Position numbers and translations under genes: made by a program. A DNA stretch of 40,933 nucleotides from DTU089 sp002440045 (lineage in GTDB: Bacteria > Bacillota > Clostridia > Oscillospirales > Acutalibacteraceae): assembly GCA_937885695.1 (NCBI GenBank), contig CALABP010000036.1, forward strand, positions 1 through 40,933, read 5' to 3'. The notes below the pieces were generated by a model, which was not told the DNA's origin, made no database searches, and worked only from the letters and a program-made list of their open reading frames with translations. Shown here in pieces: positions 1-7,046 of this stretch (position 1 is the first letter of the stretch; every line of letters starts with the position of its first letter).

Positions 1-111
1 GTGTTTCTTCGACGCGCCAATACTTTCGTATTGCAAGGAGAAAAACGCCCGAGGACGCGGAAAATAAAGTTTTTAGGGCGTGTCGGTTCAACGCTCTTAT
101 GCTTAACCGTT
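1..111 (-). other. Structured 3' region downstream of the M42 peptidase gene, at the window edge
   Basis: This non-coding stretch follows the M42 peptidase stop on the minus strand. Read on that strand it has a copy of a 17-nt motif beginning GCATAAGAG (minus strand of about 88-103), then an ACGCCC/GGCGT-type stem whose 3' arm runs into TTTTTCTCC (about 36-80), which could terminate the peptidase mRNA. Further on lies a CAATAC-GAAA-GTATTG hairpin (18-33). The long plus-strand frame across this region is antisense to the peptidase and is not believed. The element is cut by the window edge, so its full extent is unknown. Confidence 0.4.
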
Positions 112-1149
112 TTATATCTCAAGATATCCTTTAAGCACCTTGAGGGTGTTATAAACACCGTCTTTATGACTGCGCTCATAACCGTGGCTTGCATATACGC
201 CCGCACCTATAAGTCCGTGGCGAATATCGTACCCTGCGCGAAGCGTCGCTTCGACGTCGGAGCCGTAATGCGGATAAACGTCTACGGCATAATCGGCATT
301 TTCTTTTTTGGCGGCTTCAATAAGCTTTCCTACAACGTCGTAGCTGTAAGGCCCGCCGGAGTCTTTTGCGCAAACCGACACCTGTCTTTCGGTGCACGAA
401 AGCCCGTCGCCCACACAGCCCATATCAACGCTTATGGCTTCGCTGACGCCTTCGGGCACAGAGCCCGAGCCGCCGTGACCCACCTCTTCATAAACGGTTA
501 TGTGAAGATAAACACGTCTTTTAAGAGCTGGCTTTTTTTCGGCGATATATTTTGCAAGCCCCAGCAATATGCCGACAGAAAGCTTGTCGTCAAGAAAGCG
601 GCTTTTGATATAGCCGGACTCTGTAATGCGCGTGCGCGGCTCAAAACAAACTATATCGCCCGTTTCAATCCCCAAAGCGCGCACATCGTCGGCATTTTTG
701 ACGCACTCGTCAATAACGATTTCGGTGCTGTCAAAATCTCTTTTTGTTTCGGAATAGTCGCCGTTAACGTGAATTGAAGCATTGACAAGCTGAAGAGTTC
801 CTTCAAAAACCTTGCCGCCGCGCGTATATATCCTGACATTTTCGCTTTCGCCGTTATTGGCGCTCATTCCGCCGAGAGCTGTTATGCGAAGCCTGCCGTT
901 TGACTTGATTTCGGCAACCATTCCGCCCAGCGTATCGGTATGCGCCTCTAAAAGAAGCGCGCCGTCGGCGTTTTCGCCGCCCAAAGTAACAAGCACGCCG
1001 CCCTTTTCTGTAATTTTGCAGGCAAAACCGAGTTTTTCAAACTCGGCTGCCACCCACTTTGCGGCCTTTTTTGTAAACCCCGTGGGGCTGTCGATATTTA
1101 AAAGCTCCACCGTTTTTAAAACAGCAAAATCGGCATAACTTCTGTCCAT
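112..1149 (-). CDS. M42 family metallopeptidase (glutamyl aminopeptidase/deblocking aminopeptidase type)
   Basis: A 345-residue cytoplasmic di-metal aminopeptidase of the M42 family, which trims N-terminal residues from peptides as a large oligomer. Visible family motifs in order are AHTDTLGGM (first metal His/Asp), RFLDDKLSVG (bridging Asp), YEEVGHGGSG (catalytic Glu pair), SVDMG (metal Asp) and a C-terminal ASHGYERSH (metal His). Length is usual for the family. I place the start at the second ATG (1149), because the purine-rich AAAAGAG lies about 9 nt before it and abuts the first ATG at 1158. No signal peptide is seen. A TATAAT at 1181-1186 (minus) could be the -10, but the -35 is poor. 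The substrate cannot be told from sequence. Confidence 0.9.
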   Translation of the reverse strand: MDRSYADFAVLKTVELLNIDSPTGFTKKAAKWVAAEFEKLGFACKITEKGGVLVTLGGENADGALLLEAHTDTLGGMVAEIKSNGRLRITALGGMSANNGESENVRIYTRGGKVFEGTLQLVNASIHVNGDYSETKRDFDSTEIVIDECVKNADDVRALGIETGDIVCFEPRTRITESGYIKSRFLDDKLSVGILLGLAKYIAEKKPALKRRVYLHITVYEEVGHGGSGSVPEGVSEAISVDMGCVGDGLSCTERQVSVCAKDSGGPYSYDVVGKLIEAAKKENADYAVDVYPHYGSDVEATLRAGYDIRHGLIGAGVYASHGYERSHKDGVYNTLKVLKGYLEI

Positions 1150-1222
1150 AAAACACATCTCTTTTCACTTTCCTGATATTATTATATGTTTTTTCTAAGC
1201 TTATGAAGCCATCGGCGGTTAC

Positions 1223-1657
1223 TCAAATATAGCTTGCGACCGAATAGCCGAGTGAGAAAAGCACTACCGTGGCGATTATCGCAAGAAGAAGCATAACGCC
1301 GACTGCTATGAGATATGCTTTAAAGAAATTCGATTTGCTTTTTGGGGTGTTGCTTGAAAAAGCCCAAACAAACGGCATAACTATGTTAACGATGGGCAAA
1401 GCCATTATAATAAACGAAAGTATCCAATCGCCTATCGAAACAACTCTTTCGCTTTCGGGCGCAGGAATATTATACTGTGCAGGCGGCGCATAAAACTGCT
1501 GTCCCTGCGAAAAGCCGCCCTGTGCGCCGTACCGGTTGTTCGTAAATCCGTTGCCCCCGTTGTTGCCGTTAACGTTTTGTGAAAGCGGCGCGCCGCAGTT
1601 TGTGCAAAACGCGGTGCCGTCGTTTACCGTTGCATTGCAATTCGGACAGATAGCCAT
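1223..1657 (-). CDS. Zinc-ribbon membrane protein
   Basis: A 144-residue protein with an N-terminal zinc ribbon (Cys4, Cys7, Cys18, Cys21; CPNC...CTNC), a low-complexity Gly/Asn/Gln/Tyr linker (about residues 25-68) and two hydrophobic segments (about 75-100 and 108-135). This is the common 'zinc ribbon + linker + DUF-like membrane domain' arrangement of Firmicutes; the specific role is unknown. The ATG has a good ribosome binding site (GAGGAGAAGATTATT). It is transcribed towards the M42 peptidase gene with a 73-nt gap, so the two could share a transcript. A palindrome-rich element lies immediately upstream and may contain or disrupt its promoter. Confidence 0.75.
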   Translation of the reverse strand: MAICPNCNATVNDGTAFCTNCGAPLSQNVNGNNGGNGFTNNRYGAQGGFSQGQQFYAPPAQYNIPAPESERVVSIGDWILSFIIMALPIVNIVMPFVWAFSSNTPKSKSNFFKAYLIAVGVMLLLAIIATVVLFSLGYSVASYI

Positions 1658-1682
1658 AATAATCTTCTCCTCATTTTAAAAT

Positions 1683-1858
1683 AGGGGCTGTAAAAAAAGT
1701 CCAGACCGCAAAAAGCAAAGAAATGACAACTTAATGCTTTTTGCTATGAATTAATCTCACCCTCGGAGTACCTTTGTACGCCGTCGGGCAAGTGCTAAAC
1801 GCCGAAAACGGCGTTTAGCATTCGATTAATTCATTCTGAACATTTTTTCCAAGCCCCT
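1683..1858. repeat. MITE-like nested palindromic element
   Basis: About 176 bp of nested inverted repeats between two genes. The outer arms are AGGGGCT (1683-1689) and AGCCCCT (1852-1858), extended inwards by imperfectly matching A-tracts and T-tracts. Inside are GCAAAAAGCA (1708-1717) with TGCTTTTTGC (1735-1744), then ATGAATTAATC (1746-1756) with GATTAATTCAT (1824-1834), and finally a perfect 12-bp stem with loop AAAA (1793-1820). No open reading frame crosses it. The layout fits a small non-autonomous mobile element or a large structured RNA; no target-site duplication could be confirmed. Confidence 0.5.
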
Positions 1859-1883
1859 TTTCCGTATAAAACTGCTTTGAGGC

Positions 1884-1904
1884 TGTAAAAAGTTTTTTTA
1901 CAGT
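1884..1904. terminator. Hairpin downstream of the aconitase X small-subunit gene
   Basis: CTGTAAAA-N5-TTTTACAG, an 8-bp A/T-rich stem just beyond the stop of the gene ending at 1915. There is no long T-run after it on the minus strand, so termination here is only possible. Its GCTGTAAAAA arm resembles the edge of the neighbouring palindromic element. Confidence 0.3.
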
Positions 1905-1914
1905 CCCGCAAGAA

Positions 1915-2355
1915 TTATAATACTTCTACAGTGCCGTCTTTGTGAACCTTTATCTTGTCGCCGGTTTTAACGGTGTTAAGAAATTCGTCGCCGAGACAGT
2001 CAACCGTGGGCATGGGGTTTGAGCCCCAAACCTCGGAAAGAACAGCGCCTGCCGCCGCAAGCGAGTCTATGTGGTTTGCAAAAAGAAGGCATGCGGGGCT
2101 TCTGCCCATGGCATTGGCGCAATAAAGCACCATTCCGCCGGTTGTTGAGCCGATTGTCTGCGGAAGGCAAAGAGCCGTGCCTACCATAGGCTTTCCGAAC
2201 AAATCAGGGTTATTCTGGTCGCCGCACTTTGCGGTTTTGTCGCCGAACTGAAGGCTTTTTTGGAAAGATGCAAGAGTGTTGAAGCCGCCGTGAGAAACAA
2301 GCGCCGTTGCCTCTGCCTCACCGGGAACTACCGGACGTCCTTTAAAAGTTTTCAT
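1915..2355 (-). CDS. Aconitase X swivel (small) subunit, DUF126 family
   Basis: A 146-residue DUF126 protein, the swivel domain that pairs with the DUF521 catalytic subunit to make a two-subunit aconitase X. Known members of this superfamily dehydrate cis-3-hydroxy-L-proline (bacteria) or mevalonate 5-phosphate (archaea). The sequence shows the opening 'GRPVVPGEAEA', the 'NPDLFGKPMVGTALCLPQTIGSTTGG' region carrying the conserved Ser/Thr active-site loop, and the closing beta-barrel 'VKTGDKIKVHKDGTVEVL'. It begins 2 nt after the stop of the large-subunit gene, so the two are translationally coupled. The substrate is not determined by the motifs visible here, and no proline racemase or mevalonate gene is nearby. 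Confidence 0.9.
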   Translation of the reverse strand: MKTFKGRPVVPGEAEATALVSHGGFNTLASFQKSLQFGDKTAKCGDQNNPDLFGKPMVGTALCLPQTIGSTTGGMVLYCANAMGRSPACLLFANHIDSLAAAGAVLSEVWGSNPMPTVDCLGDEFLNTVKTGDKIKVHKDGTVEVL

Positions 2356-2357
2356 GG

Positions 2358-3644
2358 TTATTTTGCCCCCTTTGTGATTATGTCAAGAATCTCTGCGCTT
2401 GTGTAGTAACGCGAAGTGGTATATGTTCTTAATTTGTTTGAGTTTGTTATAACGGGCATTTTGCCTGCAAGCGGGTTATTCATATACATAAGCGGGCAAA
2501 TGTAGCTGAGAATAACGCCTGTTTTTTCAAGCTTTGCAGCCTCTGGAAGCTTTTTGAACTCTTTAATAACCGCAGGCGGAGCGGTGAATACCGTGGGGAT
2601 TTTAACCTTTTCGTTGCCGGCTTTTTTAAGACCGTCGCTTACGTTGTTCGTCCACTCGATAAGCTGTGCAAGAGTAAGATGCGGGCAGCCGACAAAGCAA
2701 AGCTTGGGAGTTGCGTTTTTATCCTTCCACATAACGGGATAGTTTGATTTTACTCTTTCAAGCTCGGCGTCGTCGATAACATATGTTTTTGCGTTTTCCG
2801 CAATAAGCTTTTCGCCGAGCTCAACGGCTTCGGGAGTAAGATTTTCGATATGGTAAAGTCCGACAGCGCCGTTTGAAGCGGTTGCCGCGCCGAAATCTTT
2901 AAGATAAGCCTTTGCGTCGTCGTTAAGCTCTGTGCCGAGCCATTTGTCAAGGCCTTTTACAAAGGGAACGTCCTCCATAACCTTCATACCGATGGCACTG
3001 CCGAGTATCTGTGCTTCGGGCTTCTTTGTTGTTTTAACTTCAACAATCCACGTTGCCTTTCTGCCCTCGTCGGTAAGAAGTCCGAAATAAGGAACATAGC
3101 CGACAACAGAGCCGAAAAGCTCAATAATGCCGGAGTTGCGGTTGCAGCGAGCACCGAGAACGGAGTTTGCAAAAACAACCGCGCTTGACTCTGCCCAGCT
3201 TAAAACGTCGCCTTTTTCGGGCTTGTTGCCTACTTCGTCAAGATAGCAAGCGCAAGTGTAAGCGTCTTTATTAACAAGACCGAGCCTTCTTAACTGCTCG
3301 TCGTAAGAGTCCTGCGAATTATACATAAACTTTTTGAAAATAAGGTTCTTTAATAAATCCGAAGGAACATTTTTGTCAAGCGGACGCGGGTCAACCGAGA
3401 ATTTCTGCTTTGAAACGGCACCCGCCTCGATAAGCTTATCCATAAGGTCGTAAACAGGCTTCATAACACCGAGACCGAAGCTTGTTACAAGGTGGCCCAT
3501 TTTGCTTGTAACGGGAACCATCTTTGTTGCGCCGAAGGCTTCGCCGTACATAACGAGCGTTTTCATGACTTTTGCCAAGGTTTCGCCCTTTTCGCCGTTA
3601 AGTATGGCAAGCTGTTCGGGTGTGAATTCCATTTTATATTCCAT
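2358..3644 (-). CDS. Aconitase X catalytic (large) subunit, DUF521 family
   Basis: A 428-residue DUF521 lyase subunit. Three conserved cysteines suited to an Fe-S cluster are visible (GARCNRN, VGCPHLT and YICPLMY), together with the N-terminal 'YGEAFGATKMVPVTSKMGHL' and the conserved 'ITNSNKLRTYTTSRYY' near the C-terminus. I chose the ATG at 3644. The longer reading (to 3716) would begin upstream of the predicted transcription start, and 'MEFTPEQLAILNGEKGE' is the usual family N-terminus. An alternative ATG lies at 3635; AAAGGG is 9 nt before 3644, whereas AAGGA nearly touches it. It heads a two-gene operon with the small subunit. Confidence 0.9.
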   Translation of the reverse strand: MEYKMEFTPEQLAILNGEKGETLAKVMKTLVMYGEAFGATKMVPVTSKMGHLVTSFGLGVMKPVYDLMDKLIEAGAVSKQKFSVDPRPLDKNVPSDLLKNLIFKKFMYNSQDSYDEQLRRLGLVNKDAYTCACYLDEVGNKPEKGDVLSWAESSAVVFANSVLGARCNRNSGIIELFGSVVGYVPYFGLLTDEGRKATWIVEVKTTKKPEAQILGSAIGMKVMEDVPFVKGLDKWLGTELNDDAKAYLKDFGAATASNGAVGLYHIENLTPEAVELGEKLIAENAKTYVIDDAELERVKSNYPVMWKDKNATPKLCFVGCPHLTLAQLIEWTNNVSDGLKKAGNEKVKIPTVFTAPPAVIKEFKKLPEAAKLEKTGVILSYICPLMYMNNPLAGKMPVITNSNKLRTYTTSRYYTSAEILDIITKGAK

Positions 3645-3688
3645 ATCCTTCAACCCTTTCGTTGTTTGTTGAAAATTTGACCGTGTAT

Positions 3689-3716
3689 ATTGTAGCATAA
3701 AACGCTTTGTTTGCAA
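3689..3716 (-). promoter_or_regulatory. Sigma-A type promoter for the aconitase X operon
   Basis: On the minus strand, TTGCAA (3711-3716), 16 nt, then TACAAT (3689-3694) with a TGN extended -10. Predicted start of transcription is near 3682, about 38 nt before the chosen ATG. A GTTAAC-centred palindrome, ATGTTAACAT (3733-3742), sits just upstream of the -35. Confidence 0.6.
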
Positions 3717-3786
3717 AGAGTTTTTTGTTAAAATGTTAACATATTTTAATTTAAAATTTCTGTCATAAAAACTTTGTCAACCTCAA

Positions 3787-3904
3787 GGCAAAAAAATAAG
3801 AGCGGCATAAAAGCCGCCCTCATCTTTACCGAAAAGCCGTAAGCTTTTGCGGTATATCGGAAATTTTAAATTCCCGTTTTGTATTGGCAGGTACAGGGTA
3901 CACT
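3787..3904 (-). ncRNA. Candidate structured small RNA or attenuator leader upstream of aconitase X
   Basis: Read on the minus strand, an extended -10 (TGT-TACAAT, 3911-3919) lies at the head of about 115 nt with three successive stem-loops. The first is CGGGAATTT/AAATTTCCG (3858-3876). The second is TACCG-(C)AAAAGC paired with GCTTTT-CGGTA, loop TTACG or its complement (3827-3854). The third is GAGGGCGGC/GCCGCTCTT (3798-3821), followed by TATTTTTTT, a proper intrinsic terminator. No reading frame of note lies inside. The -35 is weak. It could be a free small RNA, or a leader whose terminator gates the aconitase X operon that begins about 100 nt downstream. I do not recognise a known RNA family. 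Confidence 0.5.
3790..3821 (-). terminator. Intrinsic terminator of the candidate RNA
   Basis: GCGGC (3802-3806) pairs with GCCGC (3813-3817), extended to about 9 bp with wobbles, followed on the minus strand by a seven-T run (3796-3790). No protein-coding gene precedes it on this strand, which is the main reason for proposing a non-coding transcript here. Confidence 0.6.
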
Positions 3905-3969
3905 TTTCATATTGTAACAGTGTTGCGAAAATGCGAATATTTTGTTAACATTTGGGCGTTTTTGACATC

Positions 3970-3984
3970 TTTCACAGTGTGAAA
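3970..3984. promoter_or_regulatory. Palindromic operator candidate in the divergent intergenic region
   Basis: TTTCACA-G-TGTGAAA, a perfect 15-bp palindrome with a one-base centre. It lies between the candidate minus-strand RNA promoter and the plus-strand promoter of the oxidoreductase gene. A second GTTAAC-type palindrome lies at 3943-3951. The palindrome is typical of a dimeric repressor or activator site; no dedicated regulator gene is adjacent. Confidence 0.4.
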
Positions 3985-4055
3985 ACTGTTTTTTAGTGAA
4001 TATTAACAATAAAACCCGATAAAGTTTGTTTATAGTTCCATTTTAAAAAGTACAG

Positions 4056-4084
4056 TTGCAAGTCGAAGAAAAATGTGTTAATCT
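4056..4084 (+). promoter_or_regulatory. Sigma-A promoter for the Gfo/Idh oxidoreductase gene
   Basis: TTGCAA (4056-4061), 17-nt spacer, TAATCT (4079-4084) with a TGN extended -10. Transcription would start about 40 nt before the ATG at 4131. Confidence 0.55.
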
Positions 4085-4130
4085 ATTAGTTGCAAACATC
4101 ACCCCGAAGCGGGCGAACGGAGGTTAATTT

Positions 4131-5279
4131 ATGGCAAGTATTCTTGACGCATTTAAAGAATCACACGAAGAAGCGCGCGTTTATACCGGCAAAAAAATTA
4201 AGGTCGGCATTATAGGCTGCGGCTGGATAGCAGAGGCTCACGTAAAGAGCTATCAGAAGTGCGACGATGTTGAAATCGTTGCCCTTGCAGACCTTGTACC
4301 CGGCAAAGCCGAGGCATTTGCCGAAAAATGCGGTATCAAAAACGCGAAATATTACAACAGCGACAAAGAGCTTATCGACAACGAAAAGGACATTGACGCG
4401 GTTTCAATCTGCACCTATAACCGTCAGCACGCGCCCTGCGCCATATATGCCCTTGAGCACGGCGTAAACGTACTTCTTGAAAAGCCGATGTGCGTTACGA
4501 TAGAAGAGGCTGCCGACATTTGCAGAGCCGAGAAAAAGAGCGGCAAAATCCTTTCAATAGGCTTCCAGCCGAGATTTGACGAAAATATGAAAATGGTCAA
4601 AAAGGTTGTTGAGTCGGGCGTTCTCGGCAAAATCTATTATATCCAGACGGGCGGCGGCAGAAGAAAAGGTATTCCCACACCGTTCGGCACCTCTTTCATT
4701 CAGGAGGACACCGCAGGTCTCGGCGCTCTCGGCGACATAGGCTGCTATTCACTCGATATGGTGCTTAACGCAATCGGCTATCCGAAGCCCCTCACCGTAA
4801 CAGGCTATAAATCAGGCTTTTTCGGCAAAAAGCCCGAATACCTTGAAAAGCCCGAATACACCGAGGTTTTCGGCGTTGACGATTTCGCAGCGGCTTTTGT
4901 TCGTCTTGAAAACGACATTATTCTTGACTTCCGTATAGCCTGGGCTATGCACATAAACACCCCCGGCGACACAATCATTCTCGGCACGGAAGGCGGTCTT
5001 CGCATTCCTTCAACCGAATGCTGGAACGGCTCTATCGGCGGCCCGATGACGCTTTATCACAACATTGCGGGCGAATGTGTTGAAACAATTATCCCCGAGG
5101 CTGACTCCGAGGGCGACAATTTCGACAAAAAAATCCGCTCGTTTATCGACGCTATTGAATTCAATCTTCCCGCACCCGTTCCCTCAAGCCAGATTATTTA
5201 TAACCAGGCTATAATCGACGGTATTTCACGCTCGGCAGAGCTTGGCAAGGAAATTGAAATTGAAATTCCCGAAATATAA
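4131..5279 (+). CDS. Gfo/Idh/MocA family oxidoreductase
   Basis: A 382-residue NAD(P)-dependent sugar or inositol-type dehydrogenase. The Rossmann motif GIIGCGWIAEAH is at residues 26-37, the cofactor/substrate signature 'LLEKPMC' near residue 118, and the C-terminal alpha/beta substrate domain includes 'DIGCYSLDMVLNAIG' with its conserved Asp and 'AAFVRLENDIILDFRIAWAMH'. An N-terminal extension of about 23 residues precedes the Rossmann fold. The ribosome binding site ACGGAGGTTAATTT fixes the start. It stands alone on the plus strand within a minus-strand region, with its own promoter and terminator. The substrate is unknown; residues recognising a particular sugar cannot be read off. Confidence 0.88.
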   Translation: MASILDAFKESHEEARVYTGKKIKVGIIGCGWIAEAHVKSYQKCDDVEIVALADLVPGKAEAFAEKCGIKNAKYYNSDKELIDNEKDIDAVSICTYNRQHAPCAIYALEHGVNVLLEKPMCVTIEEAADICRAEKKSGKILSIGFQPRFDENMKMVKKVVESGVLGKIYYIQTGGGRRKGIPTPFGTSFIQEDTAGLGALGDIGCYSLDMVLNAIGYPKPLTVTGYKSGFFGKKPEYLEKPEYTEVFGVDDFAAAFVRLENDIILDFRIAWAMHINTPGDTIILGTEGGLRIPSTECWNGSIGGPMTLYHNIAGECVETIIPEADSEGDNFDKKIRSFIDAIEFNLPAPVPSSQIIYNQAIIDGISRSAELGKEIEIEIPEI

Positions 5280-5303
5280 TTTTAAAATCCGATAATATGC
5301 ATT

Positions 5304-5346
5304 AAAAATCCCCGTGAAACGGTTTTTCCGAATCACGGGGATTTTT
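5304..5346. terminator. Bidirectional intrinsic terminator between convergent genes
   Basis: A 14-bp arm AAAAATCCCCGTGA (5304-5317) pairs with TCACGGGGATTTTT (5333-5346). The A-tract on one side and T-tract on the other let it stop both the plus-strand oxidoreductase and the minus-strand glycosidase transcripts. Confidence 0.85.
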
Positions 5347-5375
5347 CTTGCGGTATATTTTTGTGCCGGCAAAAA

Positions 5376-7037
5376 CTACCGCTTGCTTATTTCAAGGAAA
5401 ACGACGTTTGAAGCGCCGACCGTGAAATTCAGTTTGAGAAGCGAATCTCTTACAACGCCGTCAAGCTTTTCGGGCGTAAGCTTTGCACACTGAATATATC
5501 TGTCGCGAAGCTCGGCTTCATAGGTGCTTCTTGCCTCTTCGTCAGAAAGCGTTACCGTGCTGTCAATGCACGGGTCGTCGGGCGACCAGTTGAATTTATC
5601 GTCGGTAATATTATATTTCTTTCGGTCGTCGCGCCACTCGTCAAAGAAATTGCAGTCGTCGTTTACGGTCTTTTTAATAATTTTGACCTCTTCGCCGTCG
5701 AACTGCGGAATGTTCAGGGAAAGCTTGAAATCGACCGCTTTGTCATAATCGACGTCATTTTTGAAGTTATAGAGCATAACGCGAAGCGTTTCGTTTTCTT
5801 CATCGTAAAGCGCAACGCAATCGGCTTCTGCCCCGACGATTTTTTTAAGAGACGAGGTTTTTGACGAAACCTTTTTGCAGCCGTCAAAAAGCGCCGTATT
5901 CTGAGCGACGAAATATGAAATTATCGGGTATCCCGAAAGCGCGCCGCCTGTAAGGTAGCCCCATGAAGAAAAATATTCTATATCCTTATCTATGCAGGTC
6001 TTGTAAAGGCGTGCGTCATAAGCCGCCTGCCATGTGTCGCCGCACGTTCTGTTAAAAAGCGCGTCGTCCTCTTTACCCTTTGCATTGCCGTAGAGTATTC
6101 TGCCCTCGTCAATGCCGTAAGTGAGGTCCCGAAGCCCGTATTTTTCGGCGGTATTTCTAAGATAGTCAACCGTCTCTGAAAGCGTTTTGCCTTTTGTGAA
6201 CTTGCCGGGCTTTGTGTCGTAAAACGATGCAGAAAGGAATTTTATCGGCGTGCCGACCTTGCCTGTTTTATAGTTTTTTTCGGTTGCAACGTGTTTTATA
6301 AATATTTCTTCATCCCAAAGGCCTTCGGTCACGGTCATACTGTGCGCGCCGATATACACACCGTCGCCTAAAACGTCGCAAAGCGCCGCCGCGGTATAAT
6401 CATAAAGCTTGCAATAGCTTTCGGCGCTTTTTTGCGGGTCGCCGTCTTTTGATTTGAACCAGTCGGCGTTTTCATACTCTGTCATACAACCGAAGCGCCA
6501 TGTAAGAAGCTCGTCTGTTCCGAACTCTTCAACAAGCTTTTCAGCCATGGCTTTTATGTAGTTATAGTACACCTCGTAATCGTCCGGCGGAAACGCGTTC
6601 ATATCAAACCCGCCGTTTTCATAGCCGTCTGTAAATTTAACGGGCACACTGCCGAGCTTTAAATGCGGCTTTGCGCCGAGGCTTAATATGCCGCGGCAGT
6701 TTTTAACGAGCCTTGAAAAATCATAGTCGTCCAAAACAGATGTGTCTTCGGGATTTTTAAAAAGGTCGCGTTCGTATGTGCCGCCTGTGCACTGCATAAG
6801 CTGAATGTACCGCACAAACTCAAAAACGTCGTTATTTTCTTCTTTTTTAGGGTCATAAAACTGCGTGCCCATATCCCAGACGTTGATGTTGCTGACCTTG
6901 TTGCCGACCTCATCACCCAAAGATGCGGCGTCGATTTTTACTTTTACCGAGGATTTTTCGGCGGCAAAAAACGTTGCGCCGCACAGTATTACGGCAACAA
7001 CAAGAATTACCGCGATGATTTTAACAGCTTTTTTCAT
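5376..7037 (-). CDS. Exported or membrane-anchored GH39-like glycoside hydrolase
   Basis: A 553-residue protein with an N-terminal signal anchor (residues 5-25, 'VKIIAVILVVAVILCGATFFAA'-like) and a TIM-barrel resembling the GH39/clan A group. Visible marks are 'GTYERDLFKNPEDTS' (85-100), 'PPDDYEVYYNYIKAMAEKLVEEFG' (150-173), the proposed acid/base Glu187 in 'RFGCMTEYEN', and the proposed nucleophile Glu311 in 'YGIDEGR'. The C-terminal 150 residues look like a beta-sandwich followed by a helical tail. The assignment to the clan is by motif layout; the exact family and the substrate are uncertain. It starts 10 nt after the YcxB-like gene and is likely cotranscribed. RBS GAGGAAAACTA. Confidence 0.65.
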   Translation of the reverse strand: MKKAVKIIAVILVVAVILCGATFFAAEKSSVKVKIDAASLGDEVGNKVSNINVWDMGTQFYDPKKEENNDVFEFVRYIQLMQCTGGTYERDLFKNPEDTSVLDDYDFSRLVKNCRGILSLGAKPHLKLGSVPVKFTDGYENGGFDMNAFPPDDYEVYYNYIKAMAEKLVEEFGTDELLTWRFGCMTEYENADWFKSKDGDPQKSAESYCKLYDYTAAALCDVLGDGVYIGAHSMTVTEGLWDEEIFIKHVATEKNYKTGKVGTPIKFLSASFYDTKPGKFTKGKTLSETVDYLRNTAEKYGLRDLTYGIDEGRILYGNAKGKEDDALFNRTCGDTWQAAYDARLYKTCIDKDIEYFSSWGYLTGGALSGYPIISYFVAQNTALFDGCKKVSSKTSSLKKIVGAEADCVALYDEENETLRVMLYNFKNDVDYDKAVDFKLSLNIPQFDGEEVKIIKKTVNDDCNFFDEWRDDRKKYNITDDKFNWSPDDPCIDSTVTLSDEEARSTYEAELRDRYIQCAKLTPEKLDGVVRDSLLKLNFTVGASNVVFLEISKR

Positions 7038-7046
7038 TAGTTTTCC

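Noticed and set aside
1..777. A 258-residue plus-strand frame open from the window start
   Set aside because: It is antisense to the clear M42 peptidase gene, has no ribosome site and shows no family features.
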